A DNA stretch of 23,465 nucleotides, taken from JADHLN01 sp965658435 (GTDB lineage: Bacteria > Pseudomonadota > Alphaproteobacteria > Rickettsiales > JABIRX01). This document shows, piece by piece, positions 7,658 to 16,536 of the stretch (its first letter is position 1; each line of letters opens with the position of its first letter). The stretch spans positions 1 to 23,465 of the forward strand of contig CBFHSE010000024.1 of NCBI GenBank assembly GCA_965658435.1, in the 5' to 3' direction. Position numbers and translations under genes: made by a program. A model generated the notes under the pieces. The model was not told where the DNA came from. It made no database searches and saw nothing but the letters and a program-made list of their open reading frames with translations.

Positions 7658-9177
7658 TGCTATCAATTCCTAAATGGAAAATTATACTGGCTTTATTAGT
7701 ATCAATTTATGCAGTAATAATTTTATTACAAAATTTTAGTAAAAATCACGAGGCTAAAAAAATAAATCTTGGTTTAGATTTAAGAGGTGGGGCATATTTA
7801 TTGCTAGAAATTAACTATGAATCTTATTTTCAGGAAAAAATAGAAATTTTAAAAAATGAGATTAGGGAAAAACTTAGATCTGAGCAAGTATCTTATGCAA
7901 ATTTACAAATTAATCAAAATAAGATTAATTTTTTACTGACAAATGAAGATGAAGATATCTATAAAATTTTAGTAGATATAATAAAAGATATAAAAATTTC
8001 AAAAAATGCCAAAAACATCTCTATTTCATATTCTGACAATTTCATAAGAGAGCAAAAAATTTCAATTTTAGAGCAATCATTAGAAGTTGTAAGAAGAAGA
8101 GTAGATGAAACAGGTACAACTGAGCCACTTATTCAACCTCAAGGATTAAATAGAATTATATTACAAGTTCCTGGTATTGAAAATCCAGAAATATTAAAAA
8201 GGGTATTGGGCAGAACAGCTAAAATGAGTTTTCATTTACTTCATAAAGAAAAACCAATTGTTAATGACTTATTTTTTGTTCCATCTGGTTATATGATTGT
8301 AGAGGATCACAAAGAAAATATTTATTATTTAGTTAAGGAAAAGCAAGATTTATCAGGTGATATGCTAACTGATGCACAAGTTAATATGCAACAAGGAATG
8401 CCTCAAATAAATTTTAAATTTGATGCATTAGGCTCAAGAAAATTTGCAGAAATTACCAGTGCAAATGTTGGGGTAAGATTAGGAATTATATTAGATAATA
8501 AAATAATAAGTGCTCCAAATATTAGAGAGCCTATTATTGGCGGTGCAGGGGTTATTAATGGAAGTTACACTATTGAAGAGGCAAATGAACTAGCTTTATT
8601 ACTGAGATCAGGATCTTTGCCAGCTCCTTTAAATATTATAGAAGAAAGGACGGTAGGACCATCTTTGGGAAGTGACTCTATTAAATCTGGAAAGCAAGCT
8701 ATATTGATAGCATTTATATTAGTTTTAGTTCTTATGCTTGCATTATATAAGAAATTTGGTTTTTTTGCTTTTATAGCCTTAACAATGAATGTAATTTTTA
8801 TTTTTTCTGTTTTAACTATGTTTGGAGCAACTCTAACTCTACCTGGCATGGCTGGGATAGTTTTAACTATTGGAATGGCTGTTGATACTAATGTTTTAAT
8901 ATTTGAAAGAATAAGAGAAGAATCTAGAAGTGATAAATCTATTTATGCAGTTATTGATCATGGCTTTAAAAATGCTTTTAAAACCGTTCTAGATTCAAAT
9001 TTAACTAGCTTAATTATTGCTTTAATTTTATTTAATTTAGGTTCTGGACCTATAAAAGGTTTTGCTGTTACATTATCTGTTGGGATATTGGCTTCGATGT
9101 TTTCAGCAATATTTTTAACTAAATTATTTATCTATTCTTGGGTTTTATATTTTAAGCCTAAGAAAATTAGCGTTTAA
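7657..9177 (+). CDS. secD: Protein translocase subunit SecD
   Basis: SecD uses the proton gradient to help pull proteins out of the SecYEG channel on the periplasmic side. It has 506 residues: a first membrane helix (about 8-27), the D1 motif NLGLDLRGGAYLLLEI, a periplasmic P1 region with VVRRRVDETGTTEPLIQPQG, the conserved APNIREPIIGGAGVINGSYT followed by LALLLRSGSLPAPL and ERTVGPSLG, then five C-terminal helices including AGIVLTIGMAVDTNVLIFER. It overlaps yajC by 1 nt. Its partner secF does not follow; the next gene is on the opposite strand and overlaps secD by 11 nt, so SecF must be encoded elsewhere. Confidence 0.96.
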   Translation: MLSIPKWKIILALLVSIYAVIILLQNFSKNHEAKKINLGLDLRGGAYLLLEINYESYFQEKIEILKNEIREKLRSEQVSYANLQINQNKINFLLTNEDEDIYKILVDIIKDIKISKNAKNISISYSDNFIREQKISILEQSLEVVRRRVDETGTTEPLIQPQGLNRIILQVPGIENPEILKRVLGRTAKMSFHLLHKEKPIVNDLFFVPSGYMIVEDHKENIYYLVKEKQDLSGDMLTDAQVNMQQGMPQINFKFDALGSRKFAEITSANVGVRLGIILDNKIISAPNIREPIIGGAGVINGSYTIEEANELALLLRSGSLPAPLNIIEERTVGPSLGSDSIKSGKQAILIAFILVLVLMLALYKKFGFFAFIALTMNVIFIFSVLTMFGATLTLPGMAGIVLTIGMAVDTNVLIFERIREESRSDKSIYAVIDHGFKNAFKTVLDSNLTSLIIALILFNLGSGPIKGFAVTLSVGILASMFSAIFLTKLFIYSWVLYFKPKKISV

Positions 9178-9934
9178 ATATTTCTTTATCTAATTCTTTT
9201 AATTCATTTAAATATTTTTTAGCTATATAATCTGTACCGCTTTTAGAATAGCTTCCATATTTGTTATTATAGTTAAATTTATTTTTACTTAATCTTTGAT
9301 TGTTTCTGCTACTCTCAATATTTCTGTTTTCTTTATAATTATTAAATTTATTGTTATTATATACACCAATTGTTTTTTGTTCTCTGTTTTTTAGCGCATA
9401 TTGATCTTTCTGATAATATCTTGGTGAACGATATAAGTTTTTTTTAGTACTATAGTAATTTAAATTTCTTTCTCTGTTTCGGTAATTATCATAATAATAA
9501 TCTCTTTGCTGAAGTTTATAATTTCTAGCATTTAATCTTTTATTTTCTTCTATTTGGTAATTATCAATAGCTTTTATATTTCTGTTTGGCCTTATTTCTA
9601 TAGTTGGAATTTTATTTGCTTCTTTAATTTTACAATCTTTGGCAATCCTTAAATTTTGTAATTGTGTAATATCTTCTTCTCTTTTATCATCAATTGACCT
9701 AACTAATATGGCGTCATATAAAAACGGTATAACAAATATATAAGAAAGCTTTAATCCTTTATTTTCTTTACTTTTTTTGTCTTCTTTTGTAAGTGAATCT
9801 ATTTTTTGTAATATTGTATTACAATCTAAGCGGAAGTTATTTTTAGAAAATCTATAGTCATTTGTATTATGACAAGATATTAATAATAATATTAGCAGAT
9901 AAATAAAATATGTTTTAATGTTTTTTGTGCCCAT
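9167..9934 (-). CDS. Putative lipoprotein with Asn/Arg/Tyr-rich C-terminal tail
   Basis: A 255-residue protein of unknown function. The start MGTKNIKTYFIYLLILLLIS ends at C21, a plausible lipobox (LLIS-C), so it is probably a membrane-anchored lipoprotein. Residues 38-101 resemble a loose family of small envelope lipoproteins: Cys38, a helix, a hydrophobic hairpin (LSYIFVIPFLYDAILV), then EEDITQLQNLRIAKDC ending at Cys101. C38 and C101 could form a disulfide. From about 105 on, the chain is a long disordered stretch rich in N, R, Y and K (for example RDYYYDNYRNRERNLNYY) with no repeat I can define. Its 3' end overlaps secD by 11 nt. The family resemblance is my inference. Confidence 0.75.
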   Translation of the reverse strand: MGTKNIKTYFIYLLILLLISCHNTNDYRFSKNNFRLDCNTILQKIDSLTKEDKKSKENKGLKLSYIFVIPFLYDAILVRSIDDKREEDITQLQNLRIAKDCKIKEANKIPTIEIRPNRNIKAIDNYQIEENKRLNARNYKLQQRDYYYDNYRNRERNLNYYSTKKNLYRSPRYYQKDQYALKNREQKTIGVYNNNKFNNYKENRNIESSRNNQRLSKNKFNYNNKYGSYSKSGTDYIAKKYLNELKELDKEIFKR

Positions 9935-10002
9935 GAAATCCCAATAAATTTGCTTAAATTATAGTTTATTTTTGCATTTAGGTCAAATTAAATGATTAAA
10001 TA

Positions 10003-10302
10003 TTATGAATTGAGCCAATCTAGAGCTTTTTGGTTTATTTTTGCATCTATTGTAATAATCACGGGCGTTGTGTAAGGGTGGTATTTTTCAATTAATTTTT
10101 CAATTAATTCTGAATTTTCTTTTTTGCTTTTTATAATTAATTTAATTTCTTGGCTATTATTTATTTTATTATTATCAAAATAAATTGAACTAGATTTTGA
10201 GAGATTACAGCAATTGCTAAGTTTTTTCTCAATTATTAATTTGGCACAAATATGGGCTGATTTTTTATTGGGAAAACAGCAATAAATTAAATCTATATTC
10301 AT
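10003..10302 (-). CDS. cutA: CutA-family divalent cation tolerance protein
   Basis: CutA proteins are small trimeric proteins with a ferredoxin-like fold, first linked to copper tolerance; their exact role is unsettled. From ATG 10302 there are 99 residues: the first strand IDLIYCCF, then KSAHICAKLIIEKKLSNCCNL (family pattern AxxxAxxLvexrLAACVN), SIYFDNNKI in place of SxYxWxGkI, QEIKLIIKSK, and the diagnostic HPYTTPVII (75-83), ending ALDWLNS. The frame extends upstream to a TTG at 10317 inside ispG, but ATG 10302, 1 nt after the ispG stop, is more likely. It is cotranscribed with ispG. Confidence 0.88.
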   Translation of the reverse strand: MNIDLIYCCFPNKKSAHICAKLIIEKKLSNCCNLSKSSSIYFDNNKINNSQEIKLIIKSKKENSELIEKLIEKYHPYTTPVIITIDAKINQKALDWLNS

Positions 10303-10303
10303 A

Positions 10304-11509
10304 TTAACAATTTTCAATTATGTAATTTCTTACTATTTCTTTAAATTCTCCTGCTATATTATCACCTCTTAAGGTACAATATTTTTTTCCTGCAATAAAT
10401 ACAGGAGCTGCGTTATTCTCTCCAGTACCAGGTAAGCTTATACCAATATCAGCATGTTTGCTTTCTCCAGGACCATTTACTATACAACCCATAACAGCAA
10501 TATTTAATTCCTTAGCTTTTTTATGTTTTTTTTGTAATATTTTTACGTCTTTTTCAATAAATAGCTCTATTTCTTCTGCAAGTTTTTGGAAATAGGTACT
10601 TGTTGTTCTTCCACATCCAGGGCAAGATGTAACTTCAGCTTTGAATTTTCTTAATCCAAGAGTTTGTAATATATATTTACATGTTTCTATTTCTTTTGTT
10701 CTTGATTCATCTAATTTTGGTGTAAGTGAGGCTCTGATTGTGTCGCCAATACCTTGATGTAATAATATGGCAAAGGCTTGACTAGTTGCAATAACGGCTT
10801 TTTGACCTATTCCTGCTTCTGTAAGGCCTAAATGTAAAGGATAATTACATTTTTTGGCGAGTTTTTGATATATTTCAACTAGATCATTTAATTTGCTAAC
10901 TTTGCAGGAAATTATTATTTTATCTTTTTTTAAGCCAATATTTATGGCTTTTTCTGCGCTTGTTAGAGCAGATTCAATAAGGGCATTTTGCAGAATTATA
11001 TTGATAGGTTTTGGCTGTTTTAACTTGTTATTTTTATCAATTAAATTTTTGGCAATTATTTGATCTAAGCTGCCCCAATTTACCCCTATTCTTACGGGTT
11101 TATTATGTTTTATTGCTTGTTCTATCATTATTTCAAATTGAGTATCTCTTTTGTCTGCGAAACCAACATTGCCTGGGTTTATTCGATATTTATCAAGAGC
11201 TTTAGCCATTTCTTGATGGTTTTTTAGCAAATTATGACCATTATAGTGAAAATCTCCAACTAATGGAATTGAGTAGTTTTTTTTAAGTAATAATTCTTTT
11301 ATCTCTGGAACAGATTTAGCGGCTTTTTCGTCATTTACGGTGATTCTTACAATTTCTGAACCTGCATCTGCAAGCTCGATTATTTGATTTACTGTAGCTT
11401 TGATATTTTCTGTTGCGGTATTAGTCATTGATTGGATAGCAATAGGTGAATTGCCTCCGATGGAAATATTACCAATTTTTACTTTATGGGTTTTGTGTCT
11501 TTTTAGCAT
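10304..11509 (-). CDS. ispG: 4-hydroxy-3-methylbut-2-enyl-diphosphate synthase (IspG/GcpE)
   Basis: IspG is the iron-sulfur enzyme of the MEP isoprenoid pathway that converts MEcPP to HMBPP. It has 401 residues. VKIGNISIGGNSPIAIQSMTNT (10-31) is the conserved N-terminal segment. The 4Fe-4S ligands sit in SCPGCGRT (C296, C299) and GCIVNGPGE (C342, E349). The barrel includes IRITVND-like and GLTEAG segments. The 5' end faces pheT across a 71-nt gap that holds an 11-bp inverted repeat. cutA follows immediately downstream. Confidence 0.96.
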   Translation of the reverse strand: MLKRHKTHKVKIGNISIGGNSPIAIQSMTNTATENIKATVNQIIELADAGSEIVRITVNDEKAAKSVPEIKELLLKKNYSIPLVGDFHYNGHNLLKNHQEMAKALDKYRINPGNVGFADKRDTQFEIMIEQAIKHNKPVRIGVNWGSLDQIIAKNLIDKNNKLKQPKPINIILQNALIESALTSAEKAINIGLKKDKIIISCKVSKLNDLVEIYQKLAKKCNYPLHLGLTEAGIGQKAVIATSQAFAILLHQGIGDTIRASLTPKLDESRTKEIETCKYILQTLGLRKFKAEVTSCPGCGRTTSTYFQKLAEEIELFIEKDVKILQKKHKKAKELNIAVMGCIVNGPGESKHADIGISLPGTGENNAAPVFIAGKKYCTLRGDNIAGEFKEIVRNYIIENC

Positions 11510-11535
11510 TTTTTGCTAGTAATTTTAGCTCTCTA

Positions 11536-11572
11536 TAGTAAATTCTATCACTTAAAACTCAAGAATTTACTA
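11536..11572. promoter_or_regulatory. 11-bp perfect inverted repeat between ispG and pheT
   Basis: The left arm TAGTAAATTCT (11536-11546) and right arm AGAATTTACTA (11562-11572) are exact reverse complements with a 15-nt spacer. The repeat lies in the short gap between divergent start codons, 8 nt before the pheT ATG. It could be an operator for either gene or form a hairpin in the pheT leader that hides the start region. It has no T-tract, so it is not a normal terminator. Confidence 0.5.
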
Positions 11573-11580
11573 GGTATTAG

Positions 11581-13956
11581 ATGAAGTTTACGCTTAATTG
11601 GTTAAAAGAATATATAGATCTAAATCTTAATTTAGAGCAATTAATAGAAAAATTAACAGAAATAGGTTTAGAAGTAGAGGAAGTAATAGATAAGGCTGCT
11701 AGCTATGATTTATTTAAAGCAGTAAAAATTATAGAGGTAAAAAAACATCCTAATGCTGATAAATTAAATATATGTAAAATTAAAACAGAAAAAGAAGAGT
11801 TAGAAATTGTTTGTGGCGCTAATAATGTCAGAGAAAATATGATAACAATTTTTGCTCCAGTTGGAAGTGTTATTCCTGCTAATAATATGTTAGTCAAAAA
11901 AGCAAAAATAAGAGATGTCTCATCTAATGGCATGTTGTGTTCTGCCTATGAATTAGCTTTAGCCGATGATCATGAAGGAATTATGGATTTAGCATCTGAT
12001 ATTAAGATAGGTAGCAAAATAGCAGATATTTTAGGCTTTTCTGATGTGGTAATTGAAATAGCTATAACCCCAAATAGAGGTGATTGTTTGGGTGTTTATG
12101 GCATTGCCAGAGATTTAGCTGCTTGTGGTGCTGGAAAGTTAAAAATAGAAGATAAAAAATTACAAATAAGCAAAAAATTTAAGTCTAATATTAAATTAAA
12201 AGTTAATTCTGATGCAGTTAGAGAGTTTAATTTACTTGAAATTAAAAATATAGAAAACTCAACTTCACCCGATTGGCTTAAAAATAGATTAGAAAATATA
12301 GGAATTAAGAGCAAAAATTTTATAGTTGATATCACAAATTATATGAGCTTTGCCTATTCGCAACCAATGCATGCTTATGATTTAGATAAGCTTAAAGACA
12401 ATAATATTATTATAAGAGATGCAGAAAAAACTTTAAAAATAAAGGCTTTAAATGGCTCTTCATATGAGTTAGATAAAGGTTTTTTAGTTGTTGAAAATGC
12501 TCAAAAAGTTATTTCTTTGGCAGGGATAATTGGTTCTGAAGATTCTGCTGTATCTGATGATAGTAAAAATATACTGTTAGAGGCGGCAAATTTTAAGCCA
12601 AATATTATAGCTAAAATGGGTAGAAAGCTTCAGATAGAAACAGATTCTCGCTATAGATTTGAAAGAAATATAGATCAAAAATTAGCAAAAATAATCATTG
12701 AAAAAGCAGCTAATTTATTGGTTTCTGAGCTTGGCGGAGAGGTAAGTGAGTTGATAACATATCAAGCTAATGCTTATAAGGATAGATTTGTAACTCTATG
12801 CTATAAAAAATTAAAGCAAATAGCTGGTTATGAGATAGATCAAGATTATGCAAAAGATATTTTGTTAAAATTAGGCTTTAATGTTTCACGTGAAACCTCT
12901 GAAGAATTAGAGTTAATTATACCATCATGGCGCAATGATGTAGCAATAGAAGAAGATTTAATAGAGGAAGTTCTTAGATTATCTGATTTAAGTAAAATAC
13001 CTTTAAAAGAGCCTTTATTCTTAAATAAAAAGGAGCAAAATTTTCTTGATGTTAAATTTGAATATAATTTAAGAAAGCTTTTAGCGTCTCTTGGCTTAAA
13101 AGAAGTTATTAATTGGTCTTTTTATAGCAAGGAAAAGCATGATATTTTTTCTTTTAAAGATAAATTAGAGATTATTAATCCCATCAGTTCTGAGCTTGCA
13201 ATTATGAGAAATAGTTTGTTGGTTAATTTGCTGGATGTTGCCTTAAAAGAGCAAAATAAAAATAATGAGTCATTAGCTTTGTTTGAATTGGGTAAAATTT
13301 ATTTAGGATTTGAAGGAAAAGAGCAAAAAAATTCTCTTGCTGCTATAAGAGTTGGTAATAGATCAGATGCTTTGCTAAATAATGATAATTCTTTATATGA
13401 TATATTTGATGTAAAAAATGACTTTTTAAATATTATTGAGTTTTTTGGTTTAAATCCTGATAAATTAAAATTTAATAATGAAAATTTGCCAAATTATATT
13501 CACCCAAAAAGAGGAGCTGTTTTAGAGCTTGGTAAAAAAATAATTGGTTATTTTGGCGAATTAAACCCAGAAATTGCTAAAAATCTAAATATAAATTCAA
13601 GAGTTAATTTTTTTGAGATTTTTACAGATGAATTGCCTGTAAAGAAAAATAAAAGAAAAATATATAAAGAGGAGGAATTACAAAAGATTAACCGAGATTT
13701 TTCCTTTATTATTGATGAAACTATAGCTGCTGATGCTATTAGACAAGAGATTTTAAAATTTTCAAACGATGTTATAAAGGTAAATATCTTTGATTTATAT
13801 CAGGATGATAAATTGGGCAAAGGCAAGAAATCTCTTGCTTTCCAAGCGGTGTTGCAACCTATTGGTAAGAGTTATGAGGCGGCTTGGTTAGAAGATTTTA
13901 ATAAAAATATTATTAGTAAAATCTGTAGTAAATTTAATGCTGAATTAAAAAGCTAA
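11581..13956 (+). CDS. pheT: Phenylalanine--tRNA ligase beta subunit (PheT)
   Basis: The beta subunit of the alpha2beta2 enzyme that charges tRNA-Phe. At 791 residues it is full length. It begins MKFTLNWLKEYIDL, followed by an EMAP-like tRNA-binding domain at about 40-150 (HPNADKLNICKIKT, VCGANNVRENMITIFAPVGS), a B3/B4 editing domain at about 210-370 (ITNYMSFAYSQPMHAYDLDK), B5 at about 400-470, the catalytic-like core with LRKLLASLGLKEVINWSF, and a C-terminal FDX-ACB anticodon-binding domain (about 695-790, INRDFSFIIDE). The alpha subunit gene pheS, usually directly upstream, is not in the window. Confidence 0.96.
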   Translation: MKFTLNWLKEYIDLNLNLEQLIEKLTEIGLEVEEVIDKAASYDLFKAVKIIEVKKHPNADKLNICKIKTEKEELEIVCGANNVRENMITIFAPVGSVIPANNMLVKKAKIRDVSSNGMLCSAYELALADDHEGIMDLASDIKIGSKIADILGFSDVVIEIAITPNRGDCLGVYGIARDLAACGAGKLKIEDKKLQISKKFKSNIKLKVNSDAVREFNLLEIKNIENSTSPDWLKNRLENIGIKSKNFIVDITNYMSFAYSQPMHAYDLDKLKDNNIIIRDAEKTLKIKALNGSSYELDKGFLVVENAQKVISLAGIIGSEDSAVSDDSKNILLEAANFKPNIIAKMGRKLQIETDSRYRFERNIDQKLAKIIIEKAANLLVSELGGEVSELITYQANAYKDRFVTLCYKKLKQIAGYEIDQDYAKDILLKLGFNVSRETSEELELIIPSWRNDVAIEEDLIEEVLRLSDLSKIPLKEPLFLNKKEQNFLDVKFEYNLRKLLASLGLKEVINWSFYSKEKHDIFSFKDKLEIINPISSELAIMRNSLLVNLLDVALKEQNKNNESLALFELGKIYLGFEGKEQKNSLAAIRVGNRSDALLNNDNSLYDIFDVKNDFLNIIEFFGLNPDKLKFNNENLPNYIHPKRGAVLELGKKIIGYFGELNPEIAKNLNINSRVNFFEIFTDELPVKKNKRKIYKEEELQKINRDFSFIIDETIAADAIRQEILKFSNDVIKVNIFDLYQDDKLGKGKKSLAFQAVLQPIGKSYEAAWLEDFNKNIISKICSKFNAELKS

Positions 13957-14016
13957 TATTATGCAATAAAATATGAAAAATTTCTGATAAATTATTTGTA
14001 TAAAAAAACTAAGCTT

Positions 14017-15822
14017 TTATTTAGAGGCTCTTTTTCTTTGATTTGCGTCTAATATTCTTTTTCTTAGCCTTAGGAAATTAGGTGTTACTTCTACTAATTC
14101 ATCAATTTCAATATAAGCCATCATTTGCTCTAAAGTTAGCTTTTTAGCAGGAGTTAACTTAATAGCATCATCTTTTCCTGAGGCACGAAAATTAGTTAAT
14201 TGTTTAGCTTTTTGCACATTTACTTCTAAATCATTATCTCGGCTATGTTCACCTACTATCATTCCTGTGTAAATATCTGCTCCTGGTTCGATGAATAATA
14301 TACCTCTATCTTGTAAGCTATTAAGCGCATATGATACAGCTTCACCTTGATTCATTGAAATTAATACACCTTGTTTTCTTTTATTAAGGTCACCTTTATG
14401 TGGAGCGTAAGAGTGAAAAATTCTATTTAATACCCCAGATCCTTTGGTTATAGTTAAAAATTCATTTTGAAAGCCTATCATACCACGTGAGGGAACGTGA
14501 AATATTAATCTTGATTTAGCGCTTCCACCTGGCTTCATCTCAACCATATCACCTTTTCTTTGATTTAAGCGATCAATTACGGCAGATGAATATTCTTCAT
14601 CTACATCGATGACTACTTCTTCAATTGGTTCTAATTTTTGGCCATTTTCATCTTGTTTATAGAGTACTTTTGGACGAGATACGGATAATTCAAAACCTTC
14701 TCTACGCATATTTTCTATTAATACACCTAATTGTAATTCTCCTCTTCCACCTATTTCAAAAGCATCATTTTGTTCAGATTCATTAAAAGTTATAGCAACA
14801 TTTGTTGCTGCTTCATTAATTAATCTGTCTCTAATTAAACGTGAAGTAACTTTTGAACCATCTTTACCTGCAAGTGGTGAATCATTTACCGAAAGGGTTA
14901 CAGACATGGTTGGGGGGTCTATAGGGGTGGTTTTTATAGGTTCTGTGACGCTTGGATCACAAATTGTGTCTGATACGTTGGTTTTAGGTAGTCCGGCAAC
15001 TACAACAATATCTCCAGCTTCAACTGATTCAGCTGGTATTTTTTTTACGCCTTGAAAAGTAAATAATTTGGTTAAACGAGCTTGTTCTACTTGATTACCT
15101 TCTAAATTAAGAGATTTAACAGTTTGGTTTATTTTTCCAATACCTGAATAAACTTTTCCGCTTAATATTGGCCCAAGAAAATTATCTGATTGTAAAATAG
15201 TTGCAAGCATTGCAAAAGGTGCTTCTTTATCTATTTTTGGTGTAGGTACATAATCAATTATAAGATCCATTAAAGGATTAAGATTTTCTTCTTTATCGCC
15301 AATTTCTCTTACAGCCCAACCTGCTCTACCAGAAGCATAAATAACAGGAAAATCTAATTGCTCCTCATTAGCATCTAATGCAACAAATAAATCAAATATT
15401 TCATCTAAAACTTCGTCCTCTCTGCGGTCAGGACGATCAATTTTATTGATAACTACTATTGGTTTCAAACCTAGTGATAAAGCTTTTGCAAGGACAAATT
15501 TTGTTTGTGGCATCGCCCCTTCAGAGCTGTCTACAAGTAAAACAACCCCATCAACCATTGATAGAACTCGTTCAACTTCACCACCAAAATCAGCATGTCC
15601 TGGTGTATCTATGATATTAATTTTAGTTTCTTGCCAATTTACAGCTGTACATTTTGCTAAAATAGTAATTCCTCTTTCTTTTTCTAAATCATTACTATCC
15701 ATTATTCTTTCTTCTACTTCCTCTTTAGCATGGAAAACCCCACATTGTTTTAGGATAGAATCTATTAAAGTTGTTTTACCATGATCTACATGGGCAATAA
15801 TTGCTATATTTCTAATATTCAT
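14017..15822 (-). CDS. typA: Ribosome-binding GTPase TypA/BipA
   Basis: TypA (BipA) is an EF-G-like translational GTPase involved in ribosome assembly and stress adaptation. It has 601 residues, normal for the family. The G motifs are HVDHGKTT (11-18), RGIT (50-53), DTPGH (72-76) and NKIDRPD near 127. Domain II, the EF-G-like domain III with ELQLGVLIENMRREGFELSVSRP, domain V with PSRGMIGFQNEFLT, and the BipA-specific C-terminal domain up to NFLRLRKRILD are all recognisable. It is monocistronic by position, with 71 nt between its start and the upstream esterase and a convergent pheT downstream. Confidence 0.96.
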   Translation of the reverse strand: MNIRNIAIIAHVDHGKTTLIDSILKQCGVFHAKEEVEERIMDSNDLEKERGITILAKCTAVNWQETKINIIDTPGHADFGGEVERVLSMVDGVVLLVDSSEGAMPQTKFVLAKALSLGLKPIVVINKIDRPDRREDEVLDEIFDLFVALDANEEQLDFPVIYASGRAGWAVREIGDKEENLNPLMDLIIDYVPTPKIDKEAPFAMLATILQSDNFLGPILSGKVYSGIGKINQTVKSLNLEGNQVEQARLTKLFTFQGVKKIPAESVEAGDIVVVAGLPKTNVSDTICDPSVTEPIKTTPIDPPTMSVTLSVNDSPLAGKDGSKVTSRLIRDRLINEAATNVAITFNESEQNDAFEIGGRGELQLGVLIENMRREGFELSVSRPKVLYKQDENGQKLEPIEEVVIDVDEEYSSAVIDRLNQRKGDMVEMKPGGSAKSRLIFHVPSRGMIGFQNEFLTITKGSGVLNRIFHSYAPHKGDLNKRKQGVLISMNQGEAVSYALNSLQDRGILFIEPGADIYTGMIVGEHSRDNDLEVNVQKAKQLTNFRASGKDDAIKLTPAKKLTLEQMMAYIEIDELVEVTPNFLRLRKRILDANQRKRASK

Positions 15823-15893
15823 GAATTTTACTAATTTAAAGGGGGTTTTATAGACTATTTATGTTAAAAATAAATATTAATTTTAGAGTTTAC

Positions 15894-16532
15894 TTATTTA
15901 TTGCTTAGATTATTTAAAAAATCACAGGCAAATTCTAAGCCTTCTAAATTAATATTATGGGCAAGATTATTAATTAATTTTATTTGGTGAGGATGTTTAA
16001 TTTCAGAAAGTATATTTGCTGTATCTATTGAGGTTTTAGCAGGTAATACAGCATCATTTAAACCATGAATTAAACAGATAGGTGCGTTGTTTTTTTTATT
16101 TTCTTTTATTTTTGCTAATGCCCCACCAGAAAATGATAATATTGCCTTATAGGCTGATTTGGCGCTTATACCATGATGAATTGCTAAAGCTGCGCCTTGA
16201 GAGAAGCCAAAAAGAATAATTTTTGAGTTATCAATTTGGTATTTTTCTTTGCATGCATCAATAAAATTTTCTAATATGGGTATAGCTTTATTAATTTCTT
16301 TATTTAGCTCATTTTCTTCTGTGTTATGCAGAGGGAACCAGAAAAATGAATTATGCATTTCTGTTTTATAAGGTGCATTTGGGGCAATGAAATGGCAGTT
16401 TTTTAATTTATCTTGGAAATATGGTGCAAGTGAAAGTAAATCTTGTCCATTAGCACCAAAACCATGCAAGAAAATAATAAGATTATCTATTTTATGTGGT
16501 TTTTTTGTTTCAAAAAACTGGAGCTGATTCAT
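15894..16532 (-). CDS. Alpha/beta-hydrolase, phospholipase/carboxylesterase family
   Basis: A predicted serine hydrolase like the small carboxylesterase/acyl-protein thioesterase group. From ATG 16532 it has 212 residues. LIIFLHGFGANGQDL (18-32) gives the oxyanion region, GFSQGAA (109-115) the nucleophile elbow with S111, HGLNDAVLP (156-164) the Asp (D160), and NLAHNINLEG (189-198) the catalytic His (H192); the triad is complete. There is no signal peptide. The start lies 4 nt after the ffh stop; a longer frame from 16550 or 16553 would overlap ffh and begins with residues that do not match the family. It is the third gene of purB-ffh-esterase. Confidence 0.9.
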   Translation of the reverse strand: MNQLQFFETKKPHKIDNLIIFLHGFGANGQDLLSLAPYFQDKLKNCHFIAPNAPYKTEMHNSFFWFPLHNTEENELNKEINKAIPILENFIDACKEKYQIDNSKIILFGFSQGAALAIHHGISAKSAYKAILSFSGGALAKIKENKKNNAPICLIHGLNDAVLPAKTSIDTANILSEIKHPHQIKLINNLAHNINLEGLEFACDFLNNLSNK

Positions 16533-16536
16533 GATC

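Noticed and set aside
13957..14016. Terminator between convergent pheT and typA.
   Set aside because: Only an AT-rich imperfect palindrome around AAGCTT is present; the stem is too weak to call.
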